64,000 nt of DNA, taken from Desulfuromonadaceae bacterium (GTDB lineage: Bacteria > Desulfobacterota > Desulfuromonadia > Desulfuromonadales > Syntrophotaleaceae). The stretch is taken from assembly GCA_007134025.1 (NCBI GenBank), contig SLLR01000061.1, forward strand, positions 1 through 64,000. Direction: 5' to 3'. Positions 26,882 to 35,858 of the stretch are shown piece after piece. The notes beneath the pieces are model-generated. The model was not told the origin of the DNA. It did no database searches and saw only the letters and a program-made list of their open reading frames with translations. Position 1 is the first letter of the stretch. Each line of letters starts with the position of its first letter. The translations under genes and the position numbers were made by a program.

Positions 26882-27421
26882 TTCTTTGTTTTCCTCCCAA
26901 GTTACCTTACGTTTGGAACGGTTCCGGGAAAAATCTCCTTTCCAAGGCTGGGAGGCACCGCTGTTTCCAGCGAAGCCCGTCGGCCTGGCAACCATAAGGA
27001 CCTTCCCCGTAGGTTGACAAGCTCGGAGATTGAAGCGTGCAGTAACACAGTAGTTTGACGGCCCGACAAGGTCGGCGAGACCGCCCTTAAAATATGATAG
27101 AACTGCGTTATATCAAAAGCCGATGGAAAGTTCAACACCTATAAAGACAGGTCAAGTTTCGGTCTTGATTGGTAACAAAAATCGAGCCACTTGCAAGATA
27201 CCGGTTTGCATTGTTTTAATAAAAGTAAAACCCCTATTAAAATTGGTCGGTTGGCTTTCATTGAAGAAACAGAGTGCAAAAAATTAAGTAAAATTTAATA
27301 ATATCAACTGCTCCAAAATGGAACGAAAGGCGTTAAAGAGGACAGTTCGGAGTAAAAAATGCGCCTGAAATAATTTAAAAAAACAGTTTTTTTTGTGATC
27401 TTGTCTTGACTGGGCTACGGG
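26882..27421. other. AT-rich intergenic region between btuC and aor
   Basis: About 540 bp without a supported gene. Its right half is clearly AT-richer than its surroundings. It holds the aor promoter candidate, a leader of about 200 nt, and a GGAAC-G-GTTCC inverted repeat (26916-26926) near the aor start. Confidence 0.5.
27089..27116 (-). promoter_or_regulatory. Candidate sigma70 promoter of aor
   Basis: On the minus strand TTGATA (27116-27111), 16-bp spacer, TATTTT (27094-27089). Both hexamers are good matches. Transcription would start near 27082, giving a leader of about 200 nt before aor. Confidence 0.5.
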
Positions 27422-28468
27422 TCAAAAGCTGACAAACTTTTTTCGGTCTCTGAGGATCAGGAACAGAAAGAAGGGGCCTCCCAGCAGGGCCGTCAGCACG
27501 CCAATGCGCAGGCCGCCTCCTCCGAGTCGGACCACACAGTCGGCGAGCAGGACCAGTAACGCTCCGAGCATGCCGGCGGCGGGAATCAGCGGCCGGTGGT
27601 CCGATCCGACCAGCCGGCGCATGATGTGCGGTGCGATCAATCCCACAAAACCGATGGTGCCGGCAACGGCAATCGCCCCGCCGGTGAGCATGGCGGCGAT
27701 AAGGAGCAGCGTTATGCGGATACGAACCACGGCGACCCCCAGATTTGAAGCCGTGTCCTCGCTGAGCATGAGGAGATTGAGTTCGCGGGCATGAATCCGT
27801 GCAGCCAGGGTGCCGACCACAACGATGGGCAGCACTATCCGCACATGCTCCCAGGAACGATTGGTCAGGTCGCCCATCAACCAGCCGACGATGCGATGGG
27901 TCATGGCGAATTCATCGGTGGACAGCATGATGAGCAACGATGTCAGGGCGCCGAAAATGGCATTGAAGGCGATTCCCGCCAGTAGCAGGGTATAGCGCGC
28001 GGTCAGCCCTCCGGTGGTGGCAATCAGCAAGACCACGACCATGGACAGGAAGGCAAACAGCACGGCGGCGGCGGGAACCGCATGGATGCTTATCGATGAA
28101 AAGCCGAAGTAGATGGCGGTGACGGCCCCCAGGGCGGCTCCCGAACTGGTGCCGATGACCCCCGGGCTGGCCATGGGGTTTCTGAAAAGCCCCTGCATGA
28201 TGGCCCCGGCGCAGCCCAGGGCAAAACCGACCAGGGCGCCGGTAAGGGTTCGGGGCAGCCGGCCATGCCAGATAATGGCTTCGGTGGCGGAATCGAGGCC
28301 GGCTCCCAGACCGAACAGTTTGGCGGCAAGCACCCTGACGATCTCTGCAAAGGGAATTTCCCAGGCACCGAAACGCAGTGAAAAGAAAAGACCGATCACC
28401 AGGATCAAGGCGGTGATCGCGAAGGTTGCTCGAATCGTGCGCCGGCGGCCTGGAGCGCTGTCAGTCAT
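27422..28468 (-). CDS. btuC: FecCD-type ABC permease, BtuC-like
   Basis: The 348-residue inner-membrane permease has about ten hydrophobic segments and the family motifs RLPRTLTGALVGFALGCAGA, GVIGTSSGAALGA, and GTIGFVGLIAPHIMRRLVGSDHR. It is the translocation subunit of an importer for corrinoids, haem or ferric siderophores. It overlaps the binding-protein gene by eight bases. The nearby cobalamin-regulated receptor makes a corrinoid substrate most likely, but this operon itself has no riboswitch. Confidence 0.85.
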   Translation of the reverse strand: MTDSAPGRRRTIRATFAITALILVIGLFFSLRFGAWEIPFAEIVRVLAAKLFGLGAGLDSATEAIIWHGRLPRTLTGALVGFALGCAGAIMQGLFRNPMASPGVIGTSSGAALGAVTAIYFGFSSISIHAVPAAAVLFAFLSMVVVLLIATTGGLTARYTLLLAGIAFNAIFGALTSLLIMLSTDEFAMTHRIVGWLMGDLTNRSWEHVRIVLPIVVVGTLAARIHARELNLLMLSEDTASNLGVAVVRIRITLLLIAAMLTGGAIAVAGTIGFVGLIAPHIMRRLVGSDHRPLIPAAGMLGALLVLLADCVVRLGGGGLRIGVLTALLGGPFFLFLILRDRKKFVSF

Positions 28469-29642
28469 AAAGCAGTCCGGCCAGATAATTAACGCTGGCG
28501 ACCAGGTACTGAGAAGCGCTCAACAGGTAAACACCGGGAATCCCGTGAATCCTATGTTTTTGAACCGCCCGGGCACCGGCCAGCACCCGGCTCTGGTAAA
28601 GGTCCCGGTCAAGGCGGCTTTCGGCGGGAACGATAATCCTGTCCGGGTTCCATTGCAGCAGGGTTTCGTGGTCGATCTGCTTAAAATAGTCGATGCCCTG
28701 TTCGGCGGCGACGTTAATGACGCCGAGCATTCGGCAGATCGCGTCAAAGGTGCTGTGGCGGCCGGCAACATAGCCCATGTGATCGTAAAAGAGCACCCGC
28801 AGGGGGGGGTCGCCCTGCCGGTCCGCAACGTGAGCGCGAATTGCCTGAAGATTTTCAGCTATGATGTCCACCAACTGTTCGGCGCTGGGTTCTTCGCCGA
28901 TGAGCCGGCCGATAAGCCGAATCTGCTCCACAATCTGTTCGAGGTCGCCAAAAAAGCCGAGCTGCACCGTGGGCACTTGAGCCCGTTTCAGCTGGTGCAG
29001 AAAATTTTCGTCCGAGTAGTAGGTGGTCAGGACCAGGTCGGGCCGGTAGCCGATTACCATCTCCGCATCGCCGGTGCCGTAGCTCGGCAGGGAGGCCGGC
29101 AACGTTTTGGCGATGAAGGAGTAGCGGGGATTGCGACTGCTGCGGTGGATGGCCAGAATCCGTTCTCTGGGACAGATGGCCCAGAGGATTTCGGTAATGC
29201 CAATGGATTGGGGAATGATGCGCTGGGGCTGTTGCGGTATGTGTGCGCTGCGGGTCTCCTGCCACAAGCGATCCGCAGCAATATCGTAGGCCAGATAGGG
29301 ATAGACAAGGGTAAGTGGAAAACGGCTTTCCGCGTCGTTTGCCGGTTTTCGAGCATCGCCCAATGCCGTCAGCAAGGTCTCCATTTCCAGGGGAAAACCG
29401 CCCTGGTGGAGATGCGTTTTGGCGGCGCCGGCTGGTACCGTAAACCACCAGAAGAACAGCAGGAAGCCGGTGAAAAGCACCGAGTAAAACGGCCACCAGG
29501 ACCCGCGGCGGAACAGGGGCGGGATTTTACCCGGTTCGGCTGGCTGAACTCGGTAATTGGAACCCCGGAAGGGTTTCGCCGCAGTCTCAATAAAACAACA
29601 TTGAGACGCCGCGGTCGTCGGACCTTTCCTCCACTTCGACAT
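28461..29642 (-). CDS. btuF: Periplasmic binding protein of BtuF/FepB type
   Basis: The 393-residue substrate-binding protein has a membrane signal/anchor (WWPFYSVLFTGFLLFFWWF) after about 45 residues, an unusually late position. The binding domain contains LPSYGTGDAEMVIGYRPDLVL and GYVAGRHSTFDAICRMLG. ATG 29642 has AGGGAGG six bases upstream and overlaps the end of btuD by 56 bases; the real start may instead lie nearer the hydrophobic segment. It has a G8 run at 28802-28809. Substrate is probably a corrinoid by context, though a siderophore is possible. Confidence 0.78.
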   Translation of the reverse strand: MSKWRKGPTTAASQCCFIETAAKPFRGSNYRVQPAEPGKIPPLFRRGSWWPFYSVLFTGFLLFFWWFTVPAGAAKTHLHQGGFPLEMETLLTALGDARKPANDAESRFPLTLVYPYLAYDIAADRLWQETRSAHIPQQPQRIIPQSIGITEILWAICPRERILAIHRSSRNPRYSFIAKTLPASLPSYGTGDAEMVIGYRPDLVLTTYYSDENFLHQLKRAQVPTVQLGFFGDLEQIVEQIRLIGRLIGEEPSAEQLVDIIAENLQAIRAHVADRQGDPPLRVLFYDHMGYVAGRHSTFDAICRMLGVINVAAEQGIDYFKQIDHETLLQWNPDRIIVPAESRLDRDLYQSRVLAGARAVQKHRIHGIPGVYLLSASQYLVASVNYLAGLLYD

Positions 29643-30384
29643 CAAAAACCTCCCTGATTCTCTGCCGTTCAAATGCTTTCGAGGCCGCACCGTGAAAAAA
29701 GATCTCTCCCTGATGCAGGATGGTGACGCTGTCGCAATAGCGACGGGCCAGATCCAGATCGTGAATGCTGATCAGGATGGTTTTGCCGTTTGCACGCAAC
29801 CTTGTCAACAGTTCCATGATGTCCAGTTTGTGCCGAATGTCGAGAGCGCTGGTCGGCTCGTCCAGCAGAATCAGCGGTGCTTCGGTGGCCAGTGCCCGGG
29901 CCAGGTTGACCAACTGGCTTTCTCCGCCGGAAAGCTCGTTGACCCAGCGCTCTCGCAAGGGGGCGGTTCCGGTTTGTTCCAGTGCCTCGTCGATCACCGC
30001 CAGGTCCCGCTGCCCCAACCCCTGCATGCGTCGCAGGTGCGGGTAGCGCCCCAGAGCGACAAAATCGGTCACTCGAATTGAAAAATCCACCTGGGTGTCC
30101 TGCTGCACCAGGGTAACGCGGCGGCTCAGGGCTTTGCGGCTCAGGCCTCGATAATCCCGGCCGTCGATGAGCACCCGCCCGGAACGGGGACGCCAGATGC
30201 GACAGAGGTTCTTCAGCAGCGACGATTTGCCCGAGCCGTTGGGCCCGATAAGGCCGTGGACGGCGCCGCCGGAAAAACAAGCGCAGATATTCCGTAGGAT
30301 CGGCTGCCGATCGATGGTGAAATGAAGATTGTCGATCTGCAGCAGGGGGCTGCGCCGTTCAGGACGGGGTGGGGTTCGATCCAT
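29587..30384 (-). CDS. btuD: ABC importer ATPase, BtuD/FecE-like
   Basis: The 265-residue ATPase has Walker A GPNGSGKSS (47-55), signature LSGGESQLVNLARAL and Walker B LILLDEPTSALDIRHK. It powers the BtuC-like permease. It is the first gene of the btuD-F-C operon. The leader of 150 bp shows no cobalamin riboswitch, in contrast to the receptor gene. Confidence 0.87.
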   Translation of the reverse strand: MDRTPPRPERRSPLLQIDNLHFTIDRQPILRNICACFSGGAVHGLIGPNGSGKSSLLKNLCRIWRPRSGRVLIDGRDYRGLSRKALSRRVTLVQQDTQVDFSIRVTDFVALGRYPHLRRMQGLGQRDLAVIDEALEQTGTAPLRERWVNELSGGESQLVNLARALATEAPLILLDEPTSALDIRHKLDIMELLTRLRANGKTILISIHDLDLARRYCDSVTILHQGEIFFHGAASKAFERQRIREVFDVEVEERSDDRGVSMLFY

Positions 30385-30536
30385 TTTCGGTTCCGGATAA
30401 GGGCTCGCGGCAGGGTTTTCAAACGCCGCAGGTCGAATGACAGCTTCTAAACTTCGAAACGGCCGGCCGACACTGTAGCATTGCGGACACCGTCCGCGCC
30501 AGTATCGTGAGGGTCGCTTTAGTCCGCAGGAAAGAT

Positions 30537-32231
30537 TCAGACGGGACGATAGCGGACATAAAGGGGCCGTCCCGGTCGGGTCAGATAGAGGAAAAGTACC
30601 AGGCCGGCCGCCGGCAAGCCGGAACGGTGATGAAAGCGCGCTGCCAGATGCTGAACCTTAAAGCCCCGTCCTTTAAGAGCGGCTTGTACCCGCCGCAGTC
30701 GTTCCCGAACCCGCTGTTTTTCCTCGGCGTCGAGGTCGGTGTCAAAAAAATCCGGAACCTTGTCCTGGGCAATGCGCTCGCTCAGTGCCAGACCCCAGGC
30801 CAGACTTTCGCCGAGATATTTCTGCTGGGAAGGGGAGAAATGGCAACGGGAAAATTCCCAGAGCCGCTCGAAAATTTCCCGTTGAGCGAGGGGGCGGCGG
30901 AATAAGCCCTGCTCGCGCCAGAAGGCCTCCAGGCATTCCAGTCCGTCGCCCAAAGAGCCGCAGATGGAACTCAAAGCCTCCAGAAAGGGCCGACCCCGTT
31001 GTTCATTGTAGGTCAAATCGACAAGCCGGCCGATGCCTCGCAGGCGCTCGAGTTCGGCAAAGCTCATATGGCTTGTGCCGAGAACGCTGTAGGGCGGGTG
31101 AGGGTCAAAGCGGATGCCGTAACGGGAAGCGTCCCGGCGCAAAGGAGCCCCGGGCAGCAATTTGACCGGCTCCAGCTGCAGATGGTGAGGGCGCAGGGCG
31201 GCGACCCGGTCGATGGAGTGGAGAAAATCCTTGAAACCCTGCCCCGGCAGGCCGGCGATGAGGTCGAGATGGAGTTGGATCGTGCCTATCTGGCGCAGGC
31301 GTCGGACATTGGTTTCCAGCACATCCAATGCCTCCGGCCGCTGGATGGCCCGCAGGGTGTCAGGCAAAGTCGACTGGATGCCGATTTCGAACTGGAAGGT
31401 GGCGGGCGGCACCTCGGAGAGCAGTTGCAGGGTCGCCTGGTCGAGAAGGTGGCCGCCGATCTCGAAATGAAAATGGCTGCCACGGTTGTGGCGTAGAATG
31501 TATTTAAAGATCTGTCGGGCTCTTTCCGGGTCGTAATTGAAGGTGCGGTCCACCAGTTTGATTCGGGACACCCCTTGGCTCATCAGCAGGTCCAGATCGC
31601 GGCAAATGCGATCCATGGAATAGGAGCGCACCGTCGTTTCCAGAGCGCTCATGCAGAAAGCGCAGCGATAGGGGCAGCCGCGGGATGTCTCCAGGTAGAC
31701 AAAGCCGCGGTTCAGGTCGACCAGGCCAAGCTCGAAGGGTGATGGAATCGCGTCCAGCACCGCCAGAACCGGACCGTCGGGATTCTCCCGAACGGTTTCG
31801 CCATCGCGCCAGGTCAGGCGCGGCACCTGTTCCGGGGGGCGGTTCTGCAGCCAGGCGGCAAGCAGTCCGCGCAAAGGCTCTTCACCCTCGCCCCGCACCA
31901 AAGCACGGATAGCGGGATGCCTTGCCAGCAATTCCGGCCCGTCGAAACTGACTTCCGGGCCGCCGATCACGATGCGTAACTCGGGGCGGACCGTCACCAG
32001 CGCGTCGGCCAGTTCCAGGGTCTGGCGCCGGTTCCAGATGGCGATGGAAAAAGCGATGACATCGGGGGCTTCGGCCAGCAAGGCGCCGAGAAGCTGTTCA
32101 CGGGGCTCGTGGACGGTAAACTCGCGAATTTGCAGGTCGGCGCCGAGATCCCGGCAATAGGCCGCCAGCAGTGGCAGGGCCAGGCTGGCGTGAATATATT
32201 TGCTGTGCAAGGTGGTCAGCAGAATGCGCAT
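30537..32231 (-). CDS. B12-binding-domain radical SAM protein (DUF4080 type)
   Basis: The 564-residue protein has an N-terminal Rossmann domain of the cobalamin-binding class (about 1-130) without the DxHxxG His ligand. It then has a radical SAM domain with C186-x3-C190-x2-C193 in RGCPYRCAFCMS, and an extended C-terminal domain of the DUF4080 type. Such enzymes cut SAM to make a 5'-deoxyadenosyl radical; most members are uncharacterised. ATG 32231 is used because the protein then begins MRILLTTLHSKYIHAS, typical for the family; the ribosome-binding site is weak. It is divergent from the second radical SAM gene. Confidence 0.83.
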   Translation of the reverse strand: MRILLTTLHSKYIHASLALPLLAAYCRDLGADLQIREFTVHEPREQLLGALLAEAPDVIAFSIAIWNRRQTLELADALVTVRPELRIVIGGPEVSFDGPELLARHPAIRALVRGEGEEPLRGLLAAWLQNRPPEQVPRLTWRDGETVRENPDGPVLAVLDAIPSPFELGLVDLNRGFVYLETSRGCPYRCAFCMSALETTVRSYSMDRICRDLDLLMSQGVSRIKLVDRTFNYDPERARQIFKYILRHNRGSHFHFEIGGHLLDQATLQLLSEVPPATFQFEIGIQSTLPDTLRAIQRPEALDVLETNVRRLRQIGTIQLHLDLIAGLPGQGFKDFLHSIDRVAALRPHHLQLEPVKLLPGAPLRRDASRYGIRFDPHPPYSVLGTSHMSFAELERLRGIGRLVDLTYNEQRGRPFLEALSSICGSLGDGLECLEAFWREQGLFRRPLAQREIFERLWEFSRCHFSPSQQKYLGESLAWGLALSERIAQDKVPDFFDTDLDAEEKQRVRERLRRVQAALKGRGFKVQHLAARFHHRSGLPAAGLVLFLYLTRPGRPLYVRYRPV

Positions 32232-32292
32232 GGCGGAAGCATAAGCCAAGCAGGTGTGCCAGATAAAGGATCTTTTTAACGACGACCGAAGA

Positions 32293-32321
32293 TTGCTCTG
32301 GTCAGGGCGCTGTGCTATGCT
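32293..32321 (+). promoter_or_regulatory. Candidate promoter for the rightward radical SAM gene
   Basis: TTGCTC (32293-32298), 17-bp spacer, TATGCT (32316-32321). It is in the divergent region, about 160 bp before the start codon. Confidence 0.42.
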
Positions 32322-32478
32322 GGCGACCAGCTCAACGGAGAATAAATCTTCGCAAAAAGACACTGTTCAGCACAGGTCTCGAGGCGTCCGCGCCGAAAGT
32401 GTTCGGCGGCCTCAATCTTCTGCCTCTCGCCGCGGCGCTTTCTGTTTTAAGTCCATACCGTCGAACAAGGAATCCCCT

Positions 32479-33810
32479 ATGTCCCGAAGGCAAACCATTC
32501 TCGCGGTCGTGGCGGATCGGAACGGCGAGGTTTTTGAGCACCCCGATCTGCTGATGGTCGGTATGAACGGTATGGAGAACCGCCGGCCCCGGCCCTCGGA
32601 GCTGACCCCCCTTCCCGAAGGCAGCCGGCTGTTTACGGTCCCCGACACGCCCCCTATCGGTTTTGATCCCCGCAGCGGTTCCACGAAGACCCTGCGGCGC
32701 CTTCCCCGGGCCTTAGGGGGGGGGGTGGTGCAAGCGGTATCGGCCTTTTTGACCCCCGGGTTTATGCGCACCCTGCTCCCCGCCGCCGATTACGACCGCA
32801 AGCAAGTGCAGTTGCCCCTCTGGGCTTACACGGCGGTGGGCTGGTGCGTGGAAGAACAGCGATTCTACGCGGCGGCGGTGCGGGTGGATCGGAATACCCA
32901 GTGGCAACCCGATCATTTCGACGACCGGCAGCTCGACCCTCTGGTGCGGCGCCTGCTCGCAGAGCAGCCGGACAACCGGCTTCTTGAACAATTGGCCCGT
33001 TGTGCCCTTGATTACCACTGCTTTGCCGCCAAGAATCTGTTTTTCCGTCGCTGGGAAGCGCCGCTGCCGACTTCGCCCCAATGCAACGCCCGCTGTCTCG
33101 GCTGCATCTCTCTGCAGGAAGCGCCCGACTGTTGCCCTTCAAGCCAGGAGCGCATTACCTTTGTTCCCACCGTGGAGGAACTGGCCGGTATTGCCGTGCC
33201 CCACCTGGAGCAGGCCGAGAATGCCATTGTGTCCTTTGGCCAGGGATGTGAGGGGGATCCTATTCTGCAGGCCGACCGCATCTGCGCCGCGGTTCGGGAA
33301 ATGCGTCGCCGCACCGACCGGGGAACCATCAACTTCAACTCCAACGCCTCCGATCCCGAGGCTGTGGAGCGCCTCATCGAGGCCGGGATCGATTCGCTGC
33401 GGGTCTCCATGAACTCGGTGCAGGAGGCATTTTACAACAGCTATCACCGGCCTTGCGGCTATCGCTTTGCCGATGTTTGTGAATCCCTTCGTCGGGCCAG
33501 GCGCGCCGGGCTTTTCACCATGCTCAACTACCTGGTGTTTCCCGGAATCACCGACCGGGAAGACGAGGTGGAGGCGCTCATCGAGTTGCTTGAGGAGACC
33601 GGCATCGACCTGATTCAGATGCGCAACCTCAGCATCGACCCGGCCCTCTACTGGAAGGCTCTGGGAGGCGGGGGCGAAGGGATGGGCATGGCGGCAATGC
33701 TGGAGCGGGTGAAGGCGCGGATTCCGCGCATACAGTACGGCTACTTCAATCGCACACGGGACAATTTTTTCCCGCCGGGTTTTGAGAGCGACTGGCCACT
33801 GGACCCTTAA
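32479..33810 (+). CDS. Radical SAM protein of unknown function
   Basis: The 443-residue protein has C202-x3-C206-x2-C209 in QCNARCLGC, the radical SAM cluster motif, followed by FGQGCEGDP, INFNSNASDP and LRVSMNSVQEAFYNSYHRPCGY. These resemble the radical SAM/SPASM-like core used for peptide and small-molecule modification. The first ~190 residues are a separate domain I do not recognise. ATG 32479 has AAGGA seven bases upstream. A run of ten G (32716-32725) lies in the coding region at the RALGGGVVQ segment. No precursor peptide is seen nearby. Substrate unknown. Confidence 0.75.
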   Translation: MSRRQTILAVVADRNGEVFEHPDLLMVGMNGMENRRPRPSELTPLPEGSRLFTVPDTPPIGFDPRSGSTKTLRRLPRALGGGVVQAVSAFLTPGFMRTLLPAADYDRKQVQLPLWAYTAVGWCVEEQRFYAAAVRVDRNTQWQPDHFDDRQLDPLVRRLLAEQPDNRLLEQLARCALDYHCFAAKNLFFRRWEAPLPTSPQCNARCLGCISLQEAPDCCPSSQERITFVPTVEELAGIAVPHLEQAENAIVSFGQGCEGDPILQADRICAAVREMRRRTDRGTINFNSNASDPEAVERLIEAGIDSLRVSMNSVQEAFYNSYHRPCGYRFADVCESLRRARRAGLFTMLNYLVFPGITDREDEVEALIELLEETGIDLIQMRNLSIDPALYWKALGGGGEGMGMAAMLERVKARIPRIQYGYFNRTRDNFFPPGFESDWPLDP

Positions 33811-33820
33811 TTGATTTCCG

Positions 33821-33860
33821 CCGTCTGGAAGCACCGGGCTCGTCCGGTGCTTCCAGACGG
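33821..33860. repeat. Perfect 17-bp inverted repeat after radical SAM gene
   Basis: CCGTCTGGAAGCACCGG (33821-33837) and its exact complement (33844-33860) flank a 6-nt loop. There is no T-run on either side. It lies ten bases after the radical SAM stop and 30 before the histidine kinase start. It may end transcription without a U-tract, stabilise the mRNA end, or be a mobile-type palindrome. Confidence 0.6.
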
Positions 33861-33889
33861 CCGTCGCCTCGCTCCTTGCCGGGGATCTC

Positions 33890-35338
33890 ATGCGTTTTTA
33901 TCGTCCCAAATCGTTTCTGACCCTGGTTCTGATCGGTTTTGCGGTGGTTTCCCTGCCGCTGCTGCTGGCTCTGGTTAATGCGGAAATTTTTATGTCCCGG
34001 CTGGCCCAGCGCAGCAGCGAGGAGATTCACCGTTCGGTGGCAATGATCCAGGGCAGTCGCAGTCTGCTGGACGAACTTTTGTTCATGGAACGTCGCGCCC
34101 GCCAGTATCAGGTGCTCGGGGATCCCGAACTGCTGCAGGATATCAGTGCCCGCCATCGGCAGTTTGTCCAGACCATCGACCGATTGCTCGATTTGTCCCG
34201 GGACGAGGAACAGCGGCAGCGACTGCTGACCCTCAAGGACGAAGAAGAGGCTCTCTATCTGCACTGGCTCAAGGTGTTTCCCGAACTGCCGGTGACCGAG
34301 CAGCCACCCATGGACCGTTTCGCCCAACTCAGTACTCAGGCCCGGCAGATTTATCTGCAAAGCCAGGTGCTGATCGTCAGGGAAACCGAGGCCATGCAGC
34401 AGGCGACCCGTAGGGCCCGCAGCTTTCTCGCCTGGCTGCCGCTGCTGCTGGTGGTGGTCACGACCGCTATCGTGTCGCTGTTCACGACCCTGCTGGCCAA
34501 GCCCATTCGCCAGATCGCCCAGGCCATCAACCGTCTCGGTGAGGGTGATTTTCAGGAACCGGTTCGCATCGGCGGCCCGCGGGACCTGGAATATCTGGGA
34601 CTGCGCCTGGACTGGCTACGGGTTCGTCTCGGAGAGGTGGAGCGGGACAAGAGCCGCTTTCTGGCCCATGTTTCCCATGAACTCAAAACCCCCCTTTCCT
34701 CGCTGCGGGAAGGCTCGGAGCTGCTTGCCGATGAGGCCGTTGGTCCTCTCAGCGAGGCTCAGCAGGAGGTGGTCGGGATTCTGCGCCGCAATGGCTTGCA
34801 GTTGCAGAAACTCATCGACAACCTCCTCGGCTACAGCAGAGCGCAGGCGGAAATGCCGTCTTGTCGCCACGACCGGCTCGATTTTGCTCATCTGATTGAA
34901 ACGGTGGTGGCCGATCATCGTGCCATGATCATGAAGAAAAAGATTCGATTGCAGTTGAAGCTGGCGCCACTGACGGTACGGGGCGACGGTGAACGGCTGG
35001 CGGTGGTGGTCGACAACCTGCTGTCCAACGCGGTTAAATTCACTCCGCCTGAGGGCGAGATTCGGGTTCGGCTGGTCGGTAATAAAAACCAGGTTCTGCT
35101 CGAAGTCAGCGACAGCGGACCTGGCATTCCCCAAGAGGAGCACGGCAAAATTTACCGACCTTTTTATCAGGCGGGAACTCCCTATGTCGGTCCGGTTTCG
35201 GGAACCGGTCTCGGCCTGTCTATTGTCAAGGAATATGTTCGGGATCACAACGGCCAGATCCGGCTGTGTGCCGGTTCGCTGGGCGGAGCCTGTTTTCAGG
35301 TGTTGTTGCCACGGGAAGAGGGAGAGTTGAGGCCATGA
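33890..35338 (+). CDS. glrK: Sensor histidine kinase GlrK/QseE-like
   Basis: The 482-residue kinase has two membrane segments (about 8-30 and 180-202) around a helical periplasmic domain. A HAMP-like linker follows, then the HisKA site FLAHVSHELKTPLSSLREG with H263, and an HATPase domain (VVDNLLSNAVKFTPP, DSGPGIP, GTGLGLSIVKEYV). Together with the lipoprotein and sigma54 regulator downstream it reproduces the glrK-qseG-glrR operon of enterobacteria, which senses envelope conditions. It overlaps the next gene by ATGA. Confidence 0.88.
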   Translation: MRFYRPKSFLTLVLIGFAVVSLPLLLALVNAEIFMSRLAQRSSEEIHRSVAMIQGSRSLLDELLFMERRARQYQVLGDPELLQDISARHRQFVQTIDRLLDLSRDEEQRQRLLTLKDEEEALYLHWLKVFPELPVTEQPPMDRFAQLSTQARQIYLQSQVLIVRETEAMQQATRRARSFLAWLPLLLVVVTTAIVSLFTTLLAKPIRQIAQAINRLGEGDFQEPVRIGGPRDLEYLGLRLDWLRVRLGEVERDKSRFLAHVSHELKTPLSSLREGSELLADEAVGPLSEAQQEVVGILRRNGLQLQKLIDNLLGYSRAQAEMPSCRHDRLDFAHLIETVVADHRAMIMKKKIRLQLKLAPLTVRGDGERLAVVVDNLLSNAVKFTPPEGEIRVRLVGNKNQVLLEVSDSGPGIPQEEHGKIYRPFYQAGTPYVGPVSGTGLGLSIVKEYVRDHNGQIRLCAGSLGGACFQVLLPREEGELRP

Positions 35339-35853
35339 AGGGTTGTATCGGGTGGTGCGCGGTCCTCTTGACGCTGGTGGTGCTATCGGGCGGCTGTGCT
35401 GCGATGGGTGAGCACAGGGATCTGTTTCGTCCGGCCGGGTTGCAAAAGGACGCGGCCTGGGTGCTGCGGGAGAGTCGCCGTATCGGGCAGCTGGCGGAAG
35501 CGGAGCGGCGTGTCGAGTATCGCCGATTGCAGCAAAACGCCGCCCTGCCCGGCGGTGAAGAAGCTGGACTGGTGCTGGCTTGTGTGGTGTTGCGGCCACA
35601 AAGCTCCTTCGACGATCCGGATCTGGCGCTACGCCGGGTGCAGGAGGCGCGGCGGCGGACCGATCTTTCCGAGGATTTACTCGCTCTGGCGGAACTGCTG
35701 GAGGCGCTGATCTTGCAGCAACAACAGCTGAAACGGGAACTGGGCACGGAGCGGGAACGCTCCGGGTCCTTGGCTGACAAACTCAGGGCGCTCGAAGACA
35801 TCGAAAAAATCATCCAGGAGCGAGAGCAGAAGGCTTTGCCTCTGCCAAGATAA
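35335..35853 (+). CDS. qseG: QseG-like lipoprotein of the Glr system
   Basis: The 172-residue protein has a lipoprotein signal with LSGGC as lipobox (C21), then a helical, charged domain with a coiled coil at the end (about 120-165). In E. coli QseG sits between the kinase and regulator genes and tunes the kinase. The gene overlaps glrK by four bases. Gene order, length and lipobox support the call, while sequence identity is hard to judge by eye. Confidence 0.7.
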   Translation: MKGCIGWCAVLLTLVVLSGGCAAMGEHRDLFRPAGLQKDAAWVLRESRRIGQLAEAERRVEYRRLQQNAALPGGEEAGLVLACVVLRPQSSFDDPDLALRRVQEARRRTDLSEDLLALAELLEALILQQQQLKRELGTERERSGSLADKLRALEDIEKIIQEREQKALPLPR

Positions 35854-35858
35854 GGACT

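Noticed and set aside
25112-27058. 648-codon plus-strand frame opposite aor
   Set aside because: It is an antisense shadow of aor; its composition is low-complexity Gly/Val/Asp and it has no ribosome-binding site or domain.
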